This document shows, in pieces, positions 26,777 to 35,541 of a stretch of DNA of 64,000 nt (position 1 is its first letter; every line of letters starts with the position of its first letter). The notes under the pieces are model-generated. The model made no database searches. It had not been told where the DNA came from and saw nothing but the letters and a program-made list of their open reading frames with translations. A program made the position numbers and the translations under genes. Origin of the DNA: an uncultured Pseudomonadota bacterium. GTDB lineage: Bacteria; Pseudomonadota; Gammaproteobacteria; Steroidobacterales; Steroidobacteraceae. The stretch is from assembly GCA_903828595.1 (NCBI GenBank), contig CAIKMS010000023.1:1-64000 (forward strand). The letters run 5' to 3'.

Positions 26777-27832
26777 ATGTCGACGTATAAAACCGCTCCG
26801 GGGGTAGAGGCCGCTTTGGCGGGCTACCGGCTTCCGGAGAAACTAGGATTTGGCCTTTCAACAGCGCCGGTGATGTTTAGCGCGTTGTATGCAAACGGAG
26901 CCTGGGACGAGGGCGAGCTGTTACCGCATGGGCCGGTTGAAATCTGGCCAGGCGCTCGCGTGTTGCACTATGCCGAGCTCGTCTTCGAGGGTATGAAAGC
27001 CTATCGGGTAGGCAACGACACCCCCAGCCTGTTTAGGCCACAGGCGAATTATCAGCGTCTGGTGCGCTCGGCGACTCGGCTGGCGATGCCGGCCCCTAGC
27101 GAAGCGCTCTTTATGACGGCGCTCACGGCGATAACCAGAGCTTGCACGCCATTTATCCCACGAGTCAGCGGGCAATCGCTGTATCTACGTCCCTTTATCT
27201 TTGGCACGGAGCCGGGCTACCAGATTCGTCCGTCGCTAACGGCGCGGTTTTTGGTCATCGCTAATCCTGCTGAAGTGTATTCCGCAGGTCCCATGCGCGT
27301 GTCGATTGAGCGTGATGACTCGCGAGCCAGCCCCGGCGGAACTGGAACGGCTAAGACCGGTGGCAACTACGCCGCGTCCCTGCGCGCGACCCAAGTGGCT
27401 AGCGAGCGCGGCTACACGGTGGCCTTGTGGCTGGACGCTGGCACGCGGCAGTTGATTCAGGAACTGTCCGGCATGAATCTGTTCGCGGTCATTGACGGCA
27501 CGCTACATACCCCGTTGCTGGATGGATCCATTCTGGAGGGTATTACGCGAGACTCCCTGCTGACTCTGGCGCGGGCGAGGGGTCTGACCGTGGTTGAGCG
27601 GCCGATGCGAATCGACGAGTTGCTGGAGCAAATCCGCAGCGGCGTGTGCACCGAGGTTTTTGCTTGCGGCACGGCGGCGATCGTCAGTCCTATCGAGTTG
27701 CTTGGTGAGCGCGATGGAACCGAATACCGCCCGCGCGACGTAGACGTGGTCGCCGCCAGTCTGCGCGAGGGGCTTCTGGCGATCCAGGAGCGGCGCGTCG
27801 AAGACCCGTTTGGTTGGGTGCAGCCCGTTTAA
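26777..27832 (+). CDS. ilvE: Branched-chain amino acid aminotransferase
   Basis: Protein of 351 residues of the fold-type IV PLP aminotransferases, in the longer subgroup related to eukaryotic BCATs. Landmarks are VFEGMKAYR, LYLRPFIFGTEPGYQI, the PLP-binding Lys in AKTGGNYAAS near residue 194, ELSGMNLF and the C-terminal CGTAAIVSPI. It interconverts Leu, Ile and Val with their 2-oxo acids using glutamate/2-oxoglutarate. An SD (AGG) precedes ATG 26777. A pair of AzlCD exporter genes for branched-chain amino acids lies 3 kb downstream. Confidence 0.92.
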   Translation: MSTYKTAPGVEAALAGYRLPEKLGFGLSTAPVMFSALYANGAWDEGELLPHGPVEIWPGARVLHYAELVFEGMKAYRVGNDTPSLFRPQANYQRLVRSATRLAMPAPSEALFMTALTAITRACTPFIPRVSGQSLYLRPFIFGTEPGYQIRPSLTARFLVIANPAEVYSAGPMRVSIERDDSRASPGGTGTAKTGGNYAASLRATQVASERGYTVALWLDAGTRQLIQELSGMNLFAVIDGTLHTPLLDGSILEGITRDSLLTLARARGLTVVERPMRIDELLEQIRSGVCTEVFACGTAAIVSPIELLGERDGTEYRPRDVDVVAASLREGLLAIQERRVEDPFGWVQPV

Positions 27833-27849
27833 CTTAAGGCGGTCATCAC

Positions 27850-27881
27850 GGGGTGTTGGCCGAGTGGATGGCCAATACCCC
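27850..27881 (+). terminator. Hairpin after ilvE
   Basis: A 12-pair stem GGGGTGTTGGCC / GGCCAATACCCC (one G-T pair) with an eight-base loop, starting 18 bases after the ilvE stop. No clean T-run follows, so a Rho-independent role is uncertain. Confidence 0.5.
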
Positions 27882-27983
27882 GGCTTAGTTATGGAAACTG
27901 TGAACGGCTGACTGGAACGGCAGTGCCCTAAACGGCGATAACCTGAGTATGAGCGGCACCAGCCGGTCACCCTCAAGGAAGCC

Positions 27984-30707
27984 ATGGCCCGTTTTGTGAT
28001 TCCGCCGCTGATGTCATCCCTTCGTGCGTCGACCGTGGCCAGTCTTTTAGCGCTGTTCGCTTTGTTGGCTTTGGCGCAGAGTGGGTTGGTGAGTGGCGCG
28101 TATAACGCGAACGTAGAGCAGACCGAACGCCGGGACGAATTATTGCGCGCCCGTCAGGCACAAGCCTTGTTGCAGGCCTCGCTCGAAGACTTAAAGCGGC
28201 AGAGTTGGGACAGTGCAAACTGGGACGAGGCATATGCCTACGTTGAAGGTCGCAATCCGCGCTTTCTTGAGAGTAACTTTAGTCCCAATTCCTACAATAC
28301 CCGAACACTCGATGTCATCGCGGTCTTAACTTCAGACCTGCAAATTCTAAACGTGCGCTCTTTTGATCACCCGCACGGACAACTGCAGCCCGTGGACTCA
28401 GTGATACCGCAATCGTTGGGCCCGCATCATCCCGTCGAGCAGTTGCTCTCCCTGCACGAGCCCCGGTCCGGCTTTTTACAGATCGGTTCGCAGATCTTTA
28501 TGGCCGCGGCAGCGCCCATCACACTGGATGCAGAAAAAGGCAATCCCGTCGGATGGTTTATTGCGTTGAGACGAGTGGATCAATCTTATCTGGACTACCT
28601 GTCCGATTTGATAGGTTCGCAAGTTAATATTCACACAGCTCCCTTAAGAACTAGATCTGGCTTGATTCCGCTAACGCAGCTCAATGAGAGCGATATGCAG
28701 CTGGAATTTTTATCAGACCGGCAGTTGGCCTCTCATCATGCCGTAGGAAAGACGGATGATGAAAACGTGGTGGTGATGACCATGCGGTCGTCGCGTACCT
28801 TGTATCTTGCGGCTAAAACCAATGCCCGAAATCTGGTGTTTCTGACACTTCTGGTTGGAGCGCTCACGGCCTGTATCGCGGTGTACTTTATTTCTCACCG
28901 TTTGTTATCGCCTTTGAACCGTATCACCAAAGCATTAAGCCGCATCAGCGGGCCTGGCGATTTTTCAGAGCGACTTGATCAGCCGTTGCGTGAGGATGAG
29001 TTCGGCTCTCTCACGCACAGTGTGAATGACATGTTAGCCCGAATTGAAGATCATGAAAAACAGCTGCAGATCAGTCGTGACGCGGCCGTATCGGCGAGTC
29101 TTCTGAAATCCGAGTTTGTCGCCAGGATGAGTCACGAGATTCGTACACCGATGAACGGTGTTCTGGGTATGACTGAGTTGCTTCAGCGTACGCACTTGGA
29201 CAGCCGCCAGGCTAAGTTTTGCGACACCATTTATCGCTCTGCCAAAAGTTTGTTAACCATCGTTAACGATATTTTGGATTTTTCAAAAATGGAGGCGGGA
29301 CGACTTTTATTACAGCCTACACGGATGTCGCTTCAGGAAATCACGGATGGTGTGGTGGACCAGTTGGCTGCGCGCGCACACGACAACGGCACCGAAATCA
29401 TTGTGGATATCGATGACGGTGTACCCGGTTGTGTCCTGTGCGATCCCGACCGCTTGGGTCAGGTCTTAACCAACTTGGTAGGCAACGCGGTGAAATTTAC
29501 CCAAAATGGGGAAATTGTGGTCCGTGTGACTAGCCAGCCGGCTGACGAGGGTTTCTTGTCGCTGTTGTTTGAGGTTAGCGATACCGGGATTGGCATTAGT
29601 CGACAGGCCTGCGCGACCATCTTTGAGTCTTTCAGTCAAGGCGATAACGATCCGTCAATCACTATCAAGGGAACTGGCTTGGGATTGGCGATTGCTAAAC
29701 AGTTAATTGAGCTGATGGGCGGCTCGATCGCTGTTCGCAGTGAATTGGGCCGGGGCTCTGTGTTTTCATTCAACGTTTTGGCCAGCGCTACGCCAGAGGC
29801 GACCTTGGGTCAGCCCAATACGCTGAGTCTGTATGGGCAGCGCGTGCTTGTTGCTGATAACAGTAAGGCGGCCGGCGCCGCCTTGGCGCGCCATCTGACG
29901 CGATTGGGCGCTTCGGTGATGCTGGTGACCGACGCGGAGTCACTGCTGAGTCGGTTGAGTGGACCGCAGATTTCGTTTTACGACTTACTGATCGTAGATC
30001 AGGACTTATTTGTCACGCCGGTTAAGCATCAGTTGGAGGGGCTGCGGTTAGCCGAGCAGGGCGCGTGCCCACGAGTCATGCTTTTATCGACGCTCCCGGC
30101 GTTAGTCGGTGACTCCATTAGCGTGCTGGAGCCTGTGGATATGACCCTGCCTAAGCCGGTGTCGTACCGGGCCTTAACCGAGTGTGTGCCCCGCGTATTG
30201 AGTTTGCGGGTAGTGCCTAGCATTGATCCATCAGCCACCGGAATATTTGAGACCCCACGGCGTAGCCTGGGCCTTCGCGTCCTCGTTGTGGAGGATAATG
30301 CGGTTAATCGGGAAGTCGTCCTTCGCATGTTGGAGATATTAAATTGCTCCGTCGAGGTGGCAACAAATGGCGATGAAGCCTTAGGCCTTCTCGAGCAGAG
30401 CGTCTTTGATTTGATTTTAATGGATCAGCAAATGCCGGTTCGAGACGGGCTTTCAACGACTCGACTGTGGCGACTGCGTGAGATGGCGTTAAAGCGTAGT
30501 CCGATACCGATACTGGGTCTAACCGCTAACGTATTGCCCGGCGCTAGAGCGGCGTGTCTGGCGGCGGGAATGGACGATTTGCTACTCAAGCCTTTCGCCT
30601 TTGATGATTTGTCTCGACGCTTAGCGCGGATCGCCCGCCGTCGCGGCGACTCGCGCATTACCCAGATCCTGTCTTCATCCACTATCCCGCAGGCGCGCCT
30701 CGGCTAA
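27984..30707 (+). CDS. Membrane hybrid histidine kinase CHASE4-HAMP-HisKA-HATPase-REC-REC
   Basis: Protein of 907 residues. A membrane helix at about 15-38 is followed by an extracytoplasmic CHASE4-type sensor (about 45-260), a second helix (about 280-300) and HAMP. HisKA carries MSHEIRTPMNG near residue 385, HATPase carries GTGLGLAIA near 565, and two receivers follow. The first receiver (about 620-740) is diverged in its acidic pocket but keeps an Asp (LLIVDQD); the second (about 765-885) is canonical (VVEDN, LMDQQMP, LLKPF). There is no Hpt domain, so a separate phosphotransfer protein is needed. The signal sensed is unknown. The start ATG lies 20 bases after an AAGGAAG stretch in the leader. 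Confidence 0.9.
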   Translation: MARFVIPPLMSSLRASTVASLLALFALLALAQSGLVSGAYNANVEQTERRDELLRARQAQALLQASLEDLKRQSWDSANWDEAYAYVEGRNPRFLESNFSPNSYNTRTLDVIAVLTSDLQILNVRSFDHPHGQLQPVDSVIPQSLGPHHPVEQLLSLHEPRSGFLQIGSQIFMAAAAPITLDAEKGNPVGWFIALRRVDQSYLDYLSDLIGSQVNIHTAPLRTRSGLIPLTQLNESDMQLEFLSDRQLASHHAVGKTDDENVVVMTMRSSRTLYLAAKTNARNLVFLTLLVGALTACIAVYFISHRLLSPLNRITKALSRISGPGDFSERLDQPLREDEFGSLTHSVNDMLARIEDHEKQLQISRDAAVSASLLKSEFVARMSHEIRTPMNGVLGMTELLQRTHLDSRQAKFCDTIYRSAKSLLTIVNDILDFSKMEAGRLLLQPTRMSLQEITDGVVDQLAARAHDNGTEIIVDIDDGVPGCVLCDPDRLGQVLTNLVGNAVKFTQNGEIVVRVTSQPADEGFLSLLFEVSDTGIGISRQACATIFESFSQGDNDPSITIKGTGLGLAIAKQLIELMGGSIAVRSELGRGSVFSFNVLASATPEATLGQPNTLSLYGQRVLVADNSKAAGAALARHLTRLGASVMLVTDAESLLSRLSGPQISFYDLLIVDQDLFVTPVKHQLEGLRLAEQGACPRVMLLSTLPALVGDSISVLEPVDMTLPKPVSYRALTECVPRVLSLRVVPSIDPSATGIFETPRRSLGLRVLVVEDNAVNREVVLRMLEILNCSVEVATNGDEALGLLEQSVFDLILMDQQMPVRDGLSTTRLWRLREMALKRSPIPILGLTANVLPGARAACLAAGMDDLLLKPFAFDDLSRRLARIARRRGDSRITQILSSSTIPQARLG

Positions 30708-30827
30708 TCAGCGCCTCAATTGATGCACCGAGGTGTGCCCCTTTCGTCTCTTGCGATTCAGGTGAGCTTTTAGCATGCGCACGCTATAGTAGGCGTCCTT
30801 TACGGTTGATGGGACGAGAGCGTTGAC

Positions 30828-31547
30828 GTGCTAAGTCGTGACGAGCAACGAAAGGCCTTTAAGGCTGGCGCTAAAGAGATGCTGTCGCCAATTCTGGGCA
30901 TTGCTGCATGGGGATTGGTTACCGGTGTGGCGATCGCGCAGTCGACTCTGACCACCTGGCAAGCCGTGGTTTTTTGCGTTTTGTCTTTTGCAGGATCAGC
31001 CCAATTGGCGGCCTTGCCGCTCATCGTTGCCTTTGCGCCTATCAGTATCGCGGTGCTGACCGCACTGGTCGTTAACCTTCGCTTTGTGATCTACAGTGCC
31101 GCGCTGGCACGTCCGTTGGCTCATTTAACCTTTAGACATCGTCTCTGGTTGAGTTATTTAGTCGGTGACGTACCCTTCGCTTTGTATACCCGGCGTTTTT
31201 CTCACGAACCTCATTCGCCGATTCGCGTGGCCTACCTAACGGGTATTGTGGTCACCAATTATCTGGGTTGGCAGACCTCCATCCTGGTCGGATTGGCGTT
31301 AGGTGCCAGCGTGCCGCGTGAATGGGGCCTGGAGTTGGCGGGTACCTTGGCGCTACTGGCCATTCTTATCCCCATGATTGAGCGTAATCGTCACACCGCA
31401 GTGGGGGTACTGGTGACCGCTGTGGTAGCCGTTCCGAGTAATGTGCTGCCGCTGCATTTAGGCGTCTTGGTATCGATCGCCTGTGGTGTTGTAGCGGCAT
31501 TACTCTCAGATACGTGGAGTTTTCGCGGTCACCGGGCGAGCGTATGA
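30828..31547 (+). CDS. azlC: Branched-chain amino acid exporter, AzlC subunit
   Basis: Membrane protein of 239 residues with seven or so helices. The pattern GAKEMLSPILGIAAWGLVTGVA near the N-terminus and FAGSAQLAALPLI are typical for AzlC (PF03591). With AzlD it exports branched-chain or related amino acids. GTG start. Its stop overlaps the ATG of azlD (ATGA), which supports a coupled two-subunit transporter. Confidence 0.92.
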   Translation: MLSRDEQRKAFKAGAKEMLSPILGIAAWGLVTGVAIAQSTLTTWQAVVFCVLSFAGSAQLAALPLIVAFAPISIAVLTALVVNLRFVIYSAALARPLAHLTFRHRLWLSYLVGDVPFALYTRRFSHEPHSPIRVAYLTGIVVTNYLGWQTSILVGLALGASVPREWGLELAGTLALLAILIPMIERNRHTAVGVLVTAVVAVPSNVLPLHLGVLVSIACGVVAALLSDTWSFRGHRASV

Positions 31548-31891
31548 CGGAGTTTGAACAATGGATCTACGTGTGGACTGCCATTATTGGAGTGAGTCTA
31601 ACGACGCTGCTGACCCGCGGTAGTTTTATCTTATTTGGTTCTCAATTACGGTTGCCTAAAATCGTTGATAAGGCACTAGCCTATGCGCCGGCTTGTGCGT
31701 TGGCCGCTATTATGGTGCCGGATCTGCTGTGGTTTAAAGGCCAGTTTCATTTAGATGCTGCAAACCTTCGCCTGTTAGCCGCGTGCGCCGCGGCATTGGT
31801 TTTTTTTATCAGTCGCAGCCTGGTGCTGACGATTGTGATGGGCATGGTCGCTTTTTCGGTGCTCCGACTCTGGGCGACCTGGGTGCTGTAG
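31544..31891 (+). CDS. azlD: Branched-chain amino acid exporter, AzlD subunit
   Basis: Small membrane protein of 115 residues with four helices, including TLLTRGSFILFGSQLRLPKIVDKALAYAP split over the second loop, which is the AzlD pattern (PF05437). It is the obligate partner of AzlC. The start ATG 31544 overlaps the azlC stop; an upstream in-frame start at 31514 lies within azlC and is not needed. Confidence 0.9.
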   Translation: MTEFEQWIYVWTAIIGVSLTTLLTRGSFILFGSQLRLPKIVDKALAYAPACALAAIMVPDLLWFKGQFHLDAANLRLLAACAAALVFFISRSLVLTIVMGMVAFSVLRLWATWVL

Positions 31892-32113
31892 CGAGCAGGC
31901 GTTTTAAGAGGGCGTTTCGCACCGAGCGCAGTGTTTGTAAAAAGCGTAGGCTCCGCGGTTATTCGCCGAACGAACTGCCTTGGGTAAGCTAGACGGGCTT
32001 AACCGGCGAGCGGTGGGGGCTTGTGCCTTATCCTTATCGCATCTTATTTATCTAAGGGCAGCGTATCGGTTGCCGAGTAGCTACCATACAAGATCATTGA
32101 AAGGAGCCAGAGC

Positions 32114-33148
32114 ATGCAAGACCTACCTTCCGTTAACCGCCGTATCGTGCTGGTTAGTCGCCCCGCCGGTCTGCCCGAGGCCAGCAATTTCCGTCTAGAG
32201 TCCACCGACATACCGGCGGTGGCTGACGGGCAGATGCTGCTGCGAAATGAGGTTTTATCGCTAGATCCCTACATGCGCGGACGTATGAGTGAGGCTGCTT
32301 CCTATGCCGAGCCGGTAGCGATAGGTGGCACTCTTATTGGTGGCACGGTCTCGGTGGTTGTAGAGTCCAGACTTTCTCAGTTTGCCGTTGGTGATAGGGT
32401 CTTGGCGTATGGTGGCTGGCAGGACTATGCGCTTTCCCATGGTGAGGGTGTGGTGCGCCTGACGCCTGAACTTACCCATCCGTCGTACGCCCTGGGTGTC
32501 TTAGGAATGCCGGGATACACCGCTTATCATGGCTTGCTGCGCATCGGTGAGCCTCGTACGGGTGAAACCGTGGTGGTCGCGGCTGCCACCGGCGCGGTGG
32601 GTTCGGTTGTGGGTCAGATTGCCAAGCTCAAGGGCTGTCGGGTGGTTGGGATTGCCGGCGGTGAGGCTAAGTGCCATTACGCCACCACCGAACTTGGCTT
32701 TGATGCCTGTATCGACCATCAGGCGGCTGATTTTGCTGAAAAGCTTCGTGAGACCTGCCACTCCGGCATCGATGTGTATTTTGAGAACGTCGGTGGTGCG
32801 GTGTTTTCGGCGGTGCTGCCGTTACTCAACACCGGTGCTCGCGTTCCGGTATGCGGTTTGATTGCCCTGTATAACGCGCAGGGTCTGCCACAAGGTCCGG
32901 ATCTGACGCCTGTGTTAATGCGCTCGGTGCTGGTCAAGCGTCTGCGAGTACAAGGATTTATTATTTCCGATCATTACGATGCCGGACACACGCAATTTTT
33001 GAATGAGATGAGCGGCTGGCTGGCGAGTGGTCGGATCCGCTACCGCGAACACTGGACCCAAGGACTGGAGAATGCGCCGGCAGCTTTTAAGGAGCTCATG
33101 CTGGGCGGTAACTTCGGTAAGGCTTTAGTCCGTATTGGTGGCGGCTAA
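32114..33148 (+). CDS. NADP-dependent double-bond reductase, CurA/PTGR family
   Basis: Protein of 344 residues of the zinc-free medium-chain reductases (leukotriene B4 dehydrogenase/CurA-like). It has the N-terminal PLDPYMRGRM-type motif (here SLDPYMRGRM), the nucleotide-binding AAATGAVGSVVGQIAK near residue 155, and the GGVVFENVGG-type segment (VYFENVGG). These enzymes reduce alpha,beta-unsaturated ketones or aldehydes. The gene has GAAAGGAGC before its ATG. It is convergent with modA, 11 bp apart. Confidence 0.9.
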   Translation: MQDLPSVNRRIVLVSRPAGLPEASNFRLESTDIPAVADGQMLLRNEVLSLDPYMRGRMSEAASYAEPVAIGGTLIGGTVSVVVESRLSQFAVGDRVLAYGGWQDYALSHGEGVVRLTPELTHPSYALGVLGMPGYTAYHGLLRIGEPRTGETVVVAAATGAVGSVVGQIAKLKGCRVVGIAGGEAKCHYATTELGFDACIDHQAADFAEKLRETCHSGIDVYFENVGGAVFSAVLPLLNTGARVPVCGLIALYNAQGLPQGPDLTPVLMRSVLVKRLRVQGFIISDHYDAGHTQFLNEMSGWLASGRIRYREHWTQGLENAPAAFKELMLGGNFGKALVRIGGG

Positions 33149-33159
33149 AAACCGCGCTG

Positions 33160-33936
33160 CTAGTTTAGTGGCTTGAATCCCCAGCGTTGAAAAATGGCGC
33201 GTGCTTGCGGGCCCATCAGAAAGCCGTAAAAATCTTTGGCCTCGTTGCTTGCGTCGGGTAGCAAGGCCAAGGGGTACACAATCGGTGGGTGGGTATCAGC
33301 CGCGAAGGTATCCACGACTTTGACGCGCGCGTCGCTGAGCGCGTCGGAGGCGTAAACAATCCCCAGCGGCGCTTCTCCCAAAGCGACGAAACGCAAGGCG
33401 CCTCGCACGTTATCCGCGCGTACCAGATGTAGCTGGAGTTCTTGCCACTGGCCCAAATGTAACAGAGCCCGTTTGGCGTATTGGCCGGCTGGCACACTGT
33501 CGGGGTCCGCGATAGCCAGTCGACCGCCGCCTAAGGCCGCGGCGAGGCCTGCCTTGCCGTTTAAACGCAGCGAGATGGGGCTATCAACCGGGGCGATCAG
33601 GACCAACTCATTACCTACCACGTCGCGTCGCGAGGCCGGATCAGTGAGGCCGCGCTTAGCGGCGTAATCCATCCACGATTCGTCGGCGCAAAAAAACAGA
33701 TCGGCAGGGGAGCCTGCCTCCAGCTGTCGCGCCAACGCGGAGCTGGCCGCGAGTGATAATTGCACGGGTGTTCGCGTGCGCTGGGTGTAGGTGGCGGCGA
33801 TTTGTCTTAGCGCATCGGACAGTGAAGCCGCCGCGTAGACGGTCACCGGCCTAGTCGCCGCGGCGAGGCCCGGGGGCGAACACAGCAGCAGGATCGTCGC
33901 GGTTAGGGCTGTGATCCAAAGATTTCTCAAAACCAT
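33160..33936 (-). CDS. modA: Molybdate ABC transporter substrate-binding protein ModA
   Basis: Periplasmic binding protein of about 258 residues. A signal peptide ends at LAAAT, followed by the ModA hallmark VTVYAAASLSDALRQIA with the oxyanion-contacting Ser residues, and later LFFCADESWMDYA and GIVYASDA. It captures molybdate or tungstate. The start is set at ATG 33936, the normal signal peptide start; the frame runs 14 codons further into an AT-rich promoter-like region. The membrane and ATPase subunits (modB, modC) are not present in the window, so it must work with distant genes. Confidence 0.88.
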   Translation of the reverse strand: MVLRNLWITALTATILLLCSPPGLAAATRPVTVYAAASLSDALRQIAATYTQRTRTPVQLSLAASSALARQLEAGSPADLFFCADESWMDYAAKRGLTDPASRRDVVGNELVLIAPVDSPISLRLNGKAGLAAALGGGRLAIADPDSVPAGQYAKRALLHLGQWQELQLHLVRADNVRGALRFVALGEAPLGIVYASDALSDARVKVVDTFAADTHPPIVYPLALLPDASNEAKDFYGFLMGPQARAIFQRWGFKPLN

Positions 33937-33944
33937 TCCTCGAA

Positions 33945-34020
33945 AGACTATTAATAAATATAAATTAATATAAAACATTAGGTTATTATTGTTTACTAAT
34001 GTAAAAAATTAGTTAATTAG
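33945..34020 (-). promoter_or_regulatory. AT-rich region upstream of modA with repeated ATTAG boxes
   Basis: This stretch is far more AT-rich than its surroundings. It contains the dyad ACATTAG (33975-33981) and CTAATGT (33996-34002), plus two further ATTAG boxes at 34008-34012 and 34016-34020. It is probably the modA promoter with an operator. It does not look like the E. coli ModE site that I know. Confidence 0.5.
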
Positions 34021-34098
34021 CCCCCGCAATTAACCCGATTGTGCCGGCCCTATGAGTTTTTCGTGCGTGTTGTTTACAGGGCAAGCAACCCCAGCCTC

Positions 34099-34455
34099 CT
34101 AGCGCCGATCCCAATGACCTTCGCGTAGGCGCCAGCCCTCTTCGTGCCTCACCCAGGTGTGGGGCACCCAACGATAGCCCGGGTAGGGTGGTGCATCCCA
34201 ATGTCCACCGACCCAGACATGACGCTCCCCCACCCAGTTCCAATACCCGCTAACCCAGACATAGCCAGGCTGTGGCGCGATGCCAACCGTTTCAACGATG
34301 GGAGCCGGAGGCGCGGTTACAACGATAGGCGTTATAAAAGCATAGCGGGGTGGTCGAACGACGACCCGGGCCGGTTCGACTACACAACCGGCCAGCGCGG
34401 CGCCCAAGGCGCAAGCTAAGGTCAGTACCGCGGTTAACTTTAGAGCTGGACGCAT
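34099..34455 (-). CDS. YXWGXW-repeat lipoprotein
   Basis: Short exported protein of 118 residues with a lipobox LAGC after the signal sequence. Its second half carries Tyr/Trp-rich repeats (PGYVWVSGYWNWVG, HVWVGGHW, PGYRWVPHTWV) of the YXWGXW type (PF12779), found in many proteobacterial envelope proteins of unknown role. The start at 34455 gives the signal peptide MRPALKLTAV; an upstream in-frame start at 34524 would precede it with a non-signal stretch. Confidence 0.85.
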   Translation of the reverse strand: MRPALKLTAVLTLACALGAALAGCVVEPARVVVRPPRYAFITPIVVTAPPAPIVETVGIAPQPGYVWVSGYWNWVGERHVWVGGHWDAPPYPGYRWVPHTWVRHEEGWRLREGHWDRR

Positions 34456-34753
34456 GGGTGACTCCCTAACAGTCGGCTTAGACCGTATCATAACGCCGCA
34501 GAAACATAATCGCTGACTCAGCACAGAACGTTTCAGCGTGAAGTATCTGACTTGGCTCTATCACGAGGGGAGCCAGACCAGCTAGGTCGTGCATTTAAGC
34601 GCAGGCGACGTTCGAGCCGCCCGAGTTCTGCGCAGAGCACCTCACGATTCTTTGCCGTTGCTTGACGCGCCGTTACGTCAGCCAGACCCACCTGGGCGAC
34701 GTTAAAAGCTAGCATTCTTGTTGCTTAACAAACCAAGGGAAGGACACCTCATC

Positions 34754-35245
34754 ATGAATCTGCGATTTCAGCTTCCAGCCGTTTTATTGATGGCCAGCTT
34801 CGGCTGTGGCGCACTGGGCGTGGCGGCGTGGGCCGATGAGCCCCAGGTCAGCCCAGCGGCACGAGCTTGGCACTCACACGCAATGCCCGGTGAATTTATG
34901 GGTGGGCTAGGGCGTGTACTACCCGCATTGGCATTAACGTCTGAGCAAAAGACTCAAGTGCAATCGCTAATGGCCCAAGTTAAAGCCGAGCATGAAGCCA
35001 GTCACGCCAGTTCACAGGCCAGCCACGAGGCCTTTATGGCGGCTGATCCCATGGATGCTAATTATCCGGCGATGTTGGCGGCGGAGAAGGCGAATGCGGC
35101 GGCACGAGTGCAGGCAATGAGTGACACCAAGACGCAACTTTATGCCATTTTAACCCCAGCACAAAAAGCGCAGATTCCGGCACTGCTCGCCGCAAATAAA
35201 GCCGATCGTCGGGCGAAAAGGGCGGCCTGGATGCACGCTCACTGA
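34754..35245 (+). CDS. Spy/CpxP-like periplasmic protein
   Basis: Protein of about 163 residues with a signal peptide ending AWADEP, then an all-helical region with two LTxxQ motifs (LTSEQKTQV, LTPAQKAQI), the mark of the Spy/CpxP family (PF07813). Relatives act as periplasmic chaperones or sense metals and envelope stress. It is rich in His, Ala, Met and Lys; His may bind metal. ATG 34754 has GGGAAGGA upstream and fits a signal peptide, so it is preferred over the earlier 34718 start. Confidence 0.85.
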   Translation: MNLRFQLPAVLLMASFGCGALGVAAWADEPQVSPAARAWHSHAMPGEFMGGLGRVLPALALTSEQKTQVQSLMAQVKAEHEASHASSQASHEAFMAADPMDANYPAMLAAEKANAAARVQAMSDTKTQLYAILTPAQKAQIPALLAANKADRRAKRAAWMHAH

Positions 35246-35270
35246 AGGTTCAGGATTGGCGACTTAGGCT

Positions 35271-35307
35271 GCAGCCCCGCCAGGGGCTGCCTTAGGTCGG
35301 GGTTTTT
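35271..35307 (+). terminator. Intrinsic terminator after the Spy-like gene
   Basis: GCAGCCCC (35271-35278) pairs with GGGGCTGC (35283-35290) around a GCCA loop; TTTTT follows at 35303-35307. The region 35246-35541 otherwise shows no gene. Confidence 0.6.
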
Positions 35308-35541
35308 GCTGGCCGAAACACTTAAGTGCGCTGAGCGCGCCAGCAGCTGGGGATGTCAGCGGCTGTCCGTGGTCACATGCCGCCGAGTTGGCAAGCTGTG
35401 CTCGACTCTATCGGCATTTAAAACCGCCGTCACAGGTCATCGTTTAGACTATCTCACCGACGTCGAGCCTTGTCGTATTCCTCACGGCGAGCGAACGCGC
35501 CGCTGCAGGCGGGCCGACGCAGGCTTTGAGAGAAAAGCGCT

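Noticed and set aside
31980-32198. 72-codon frame before the CurA-like gene
   Set aside because: It overlaps the start of the CurA-like gene and shows no domain; likely a shadow frame.
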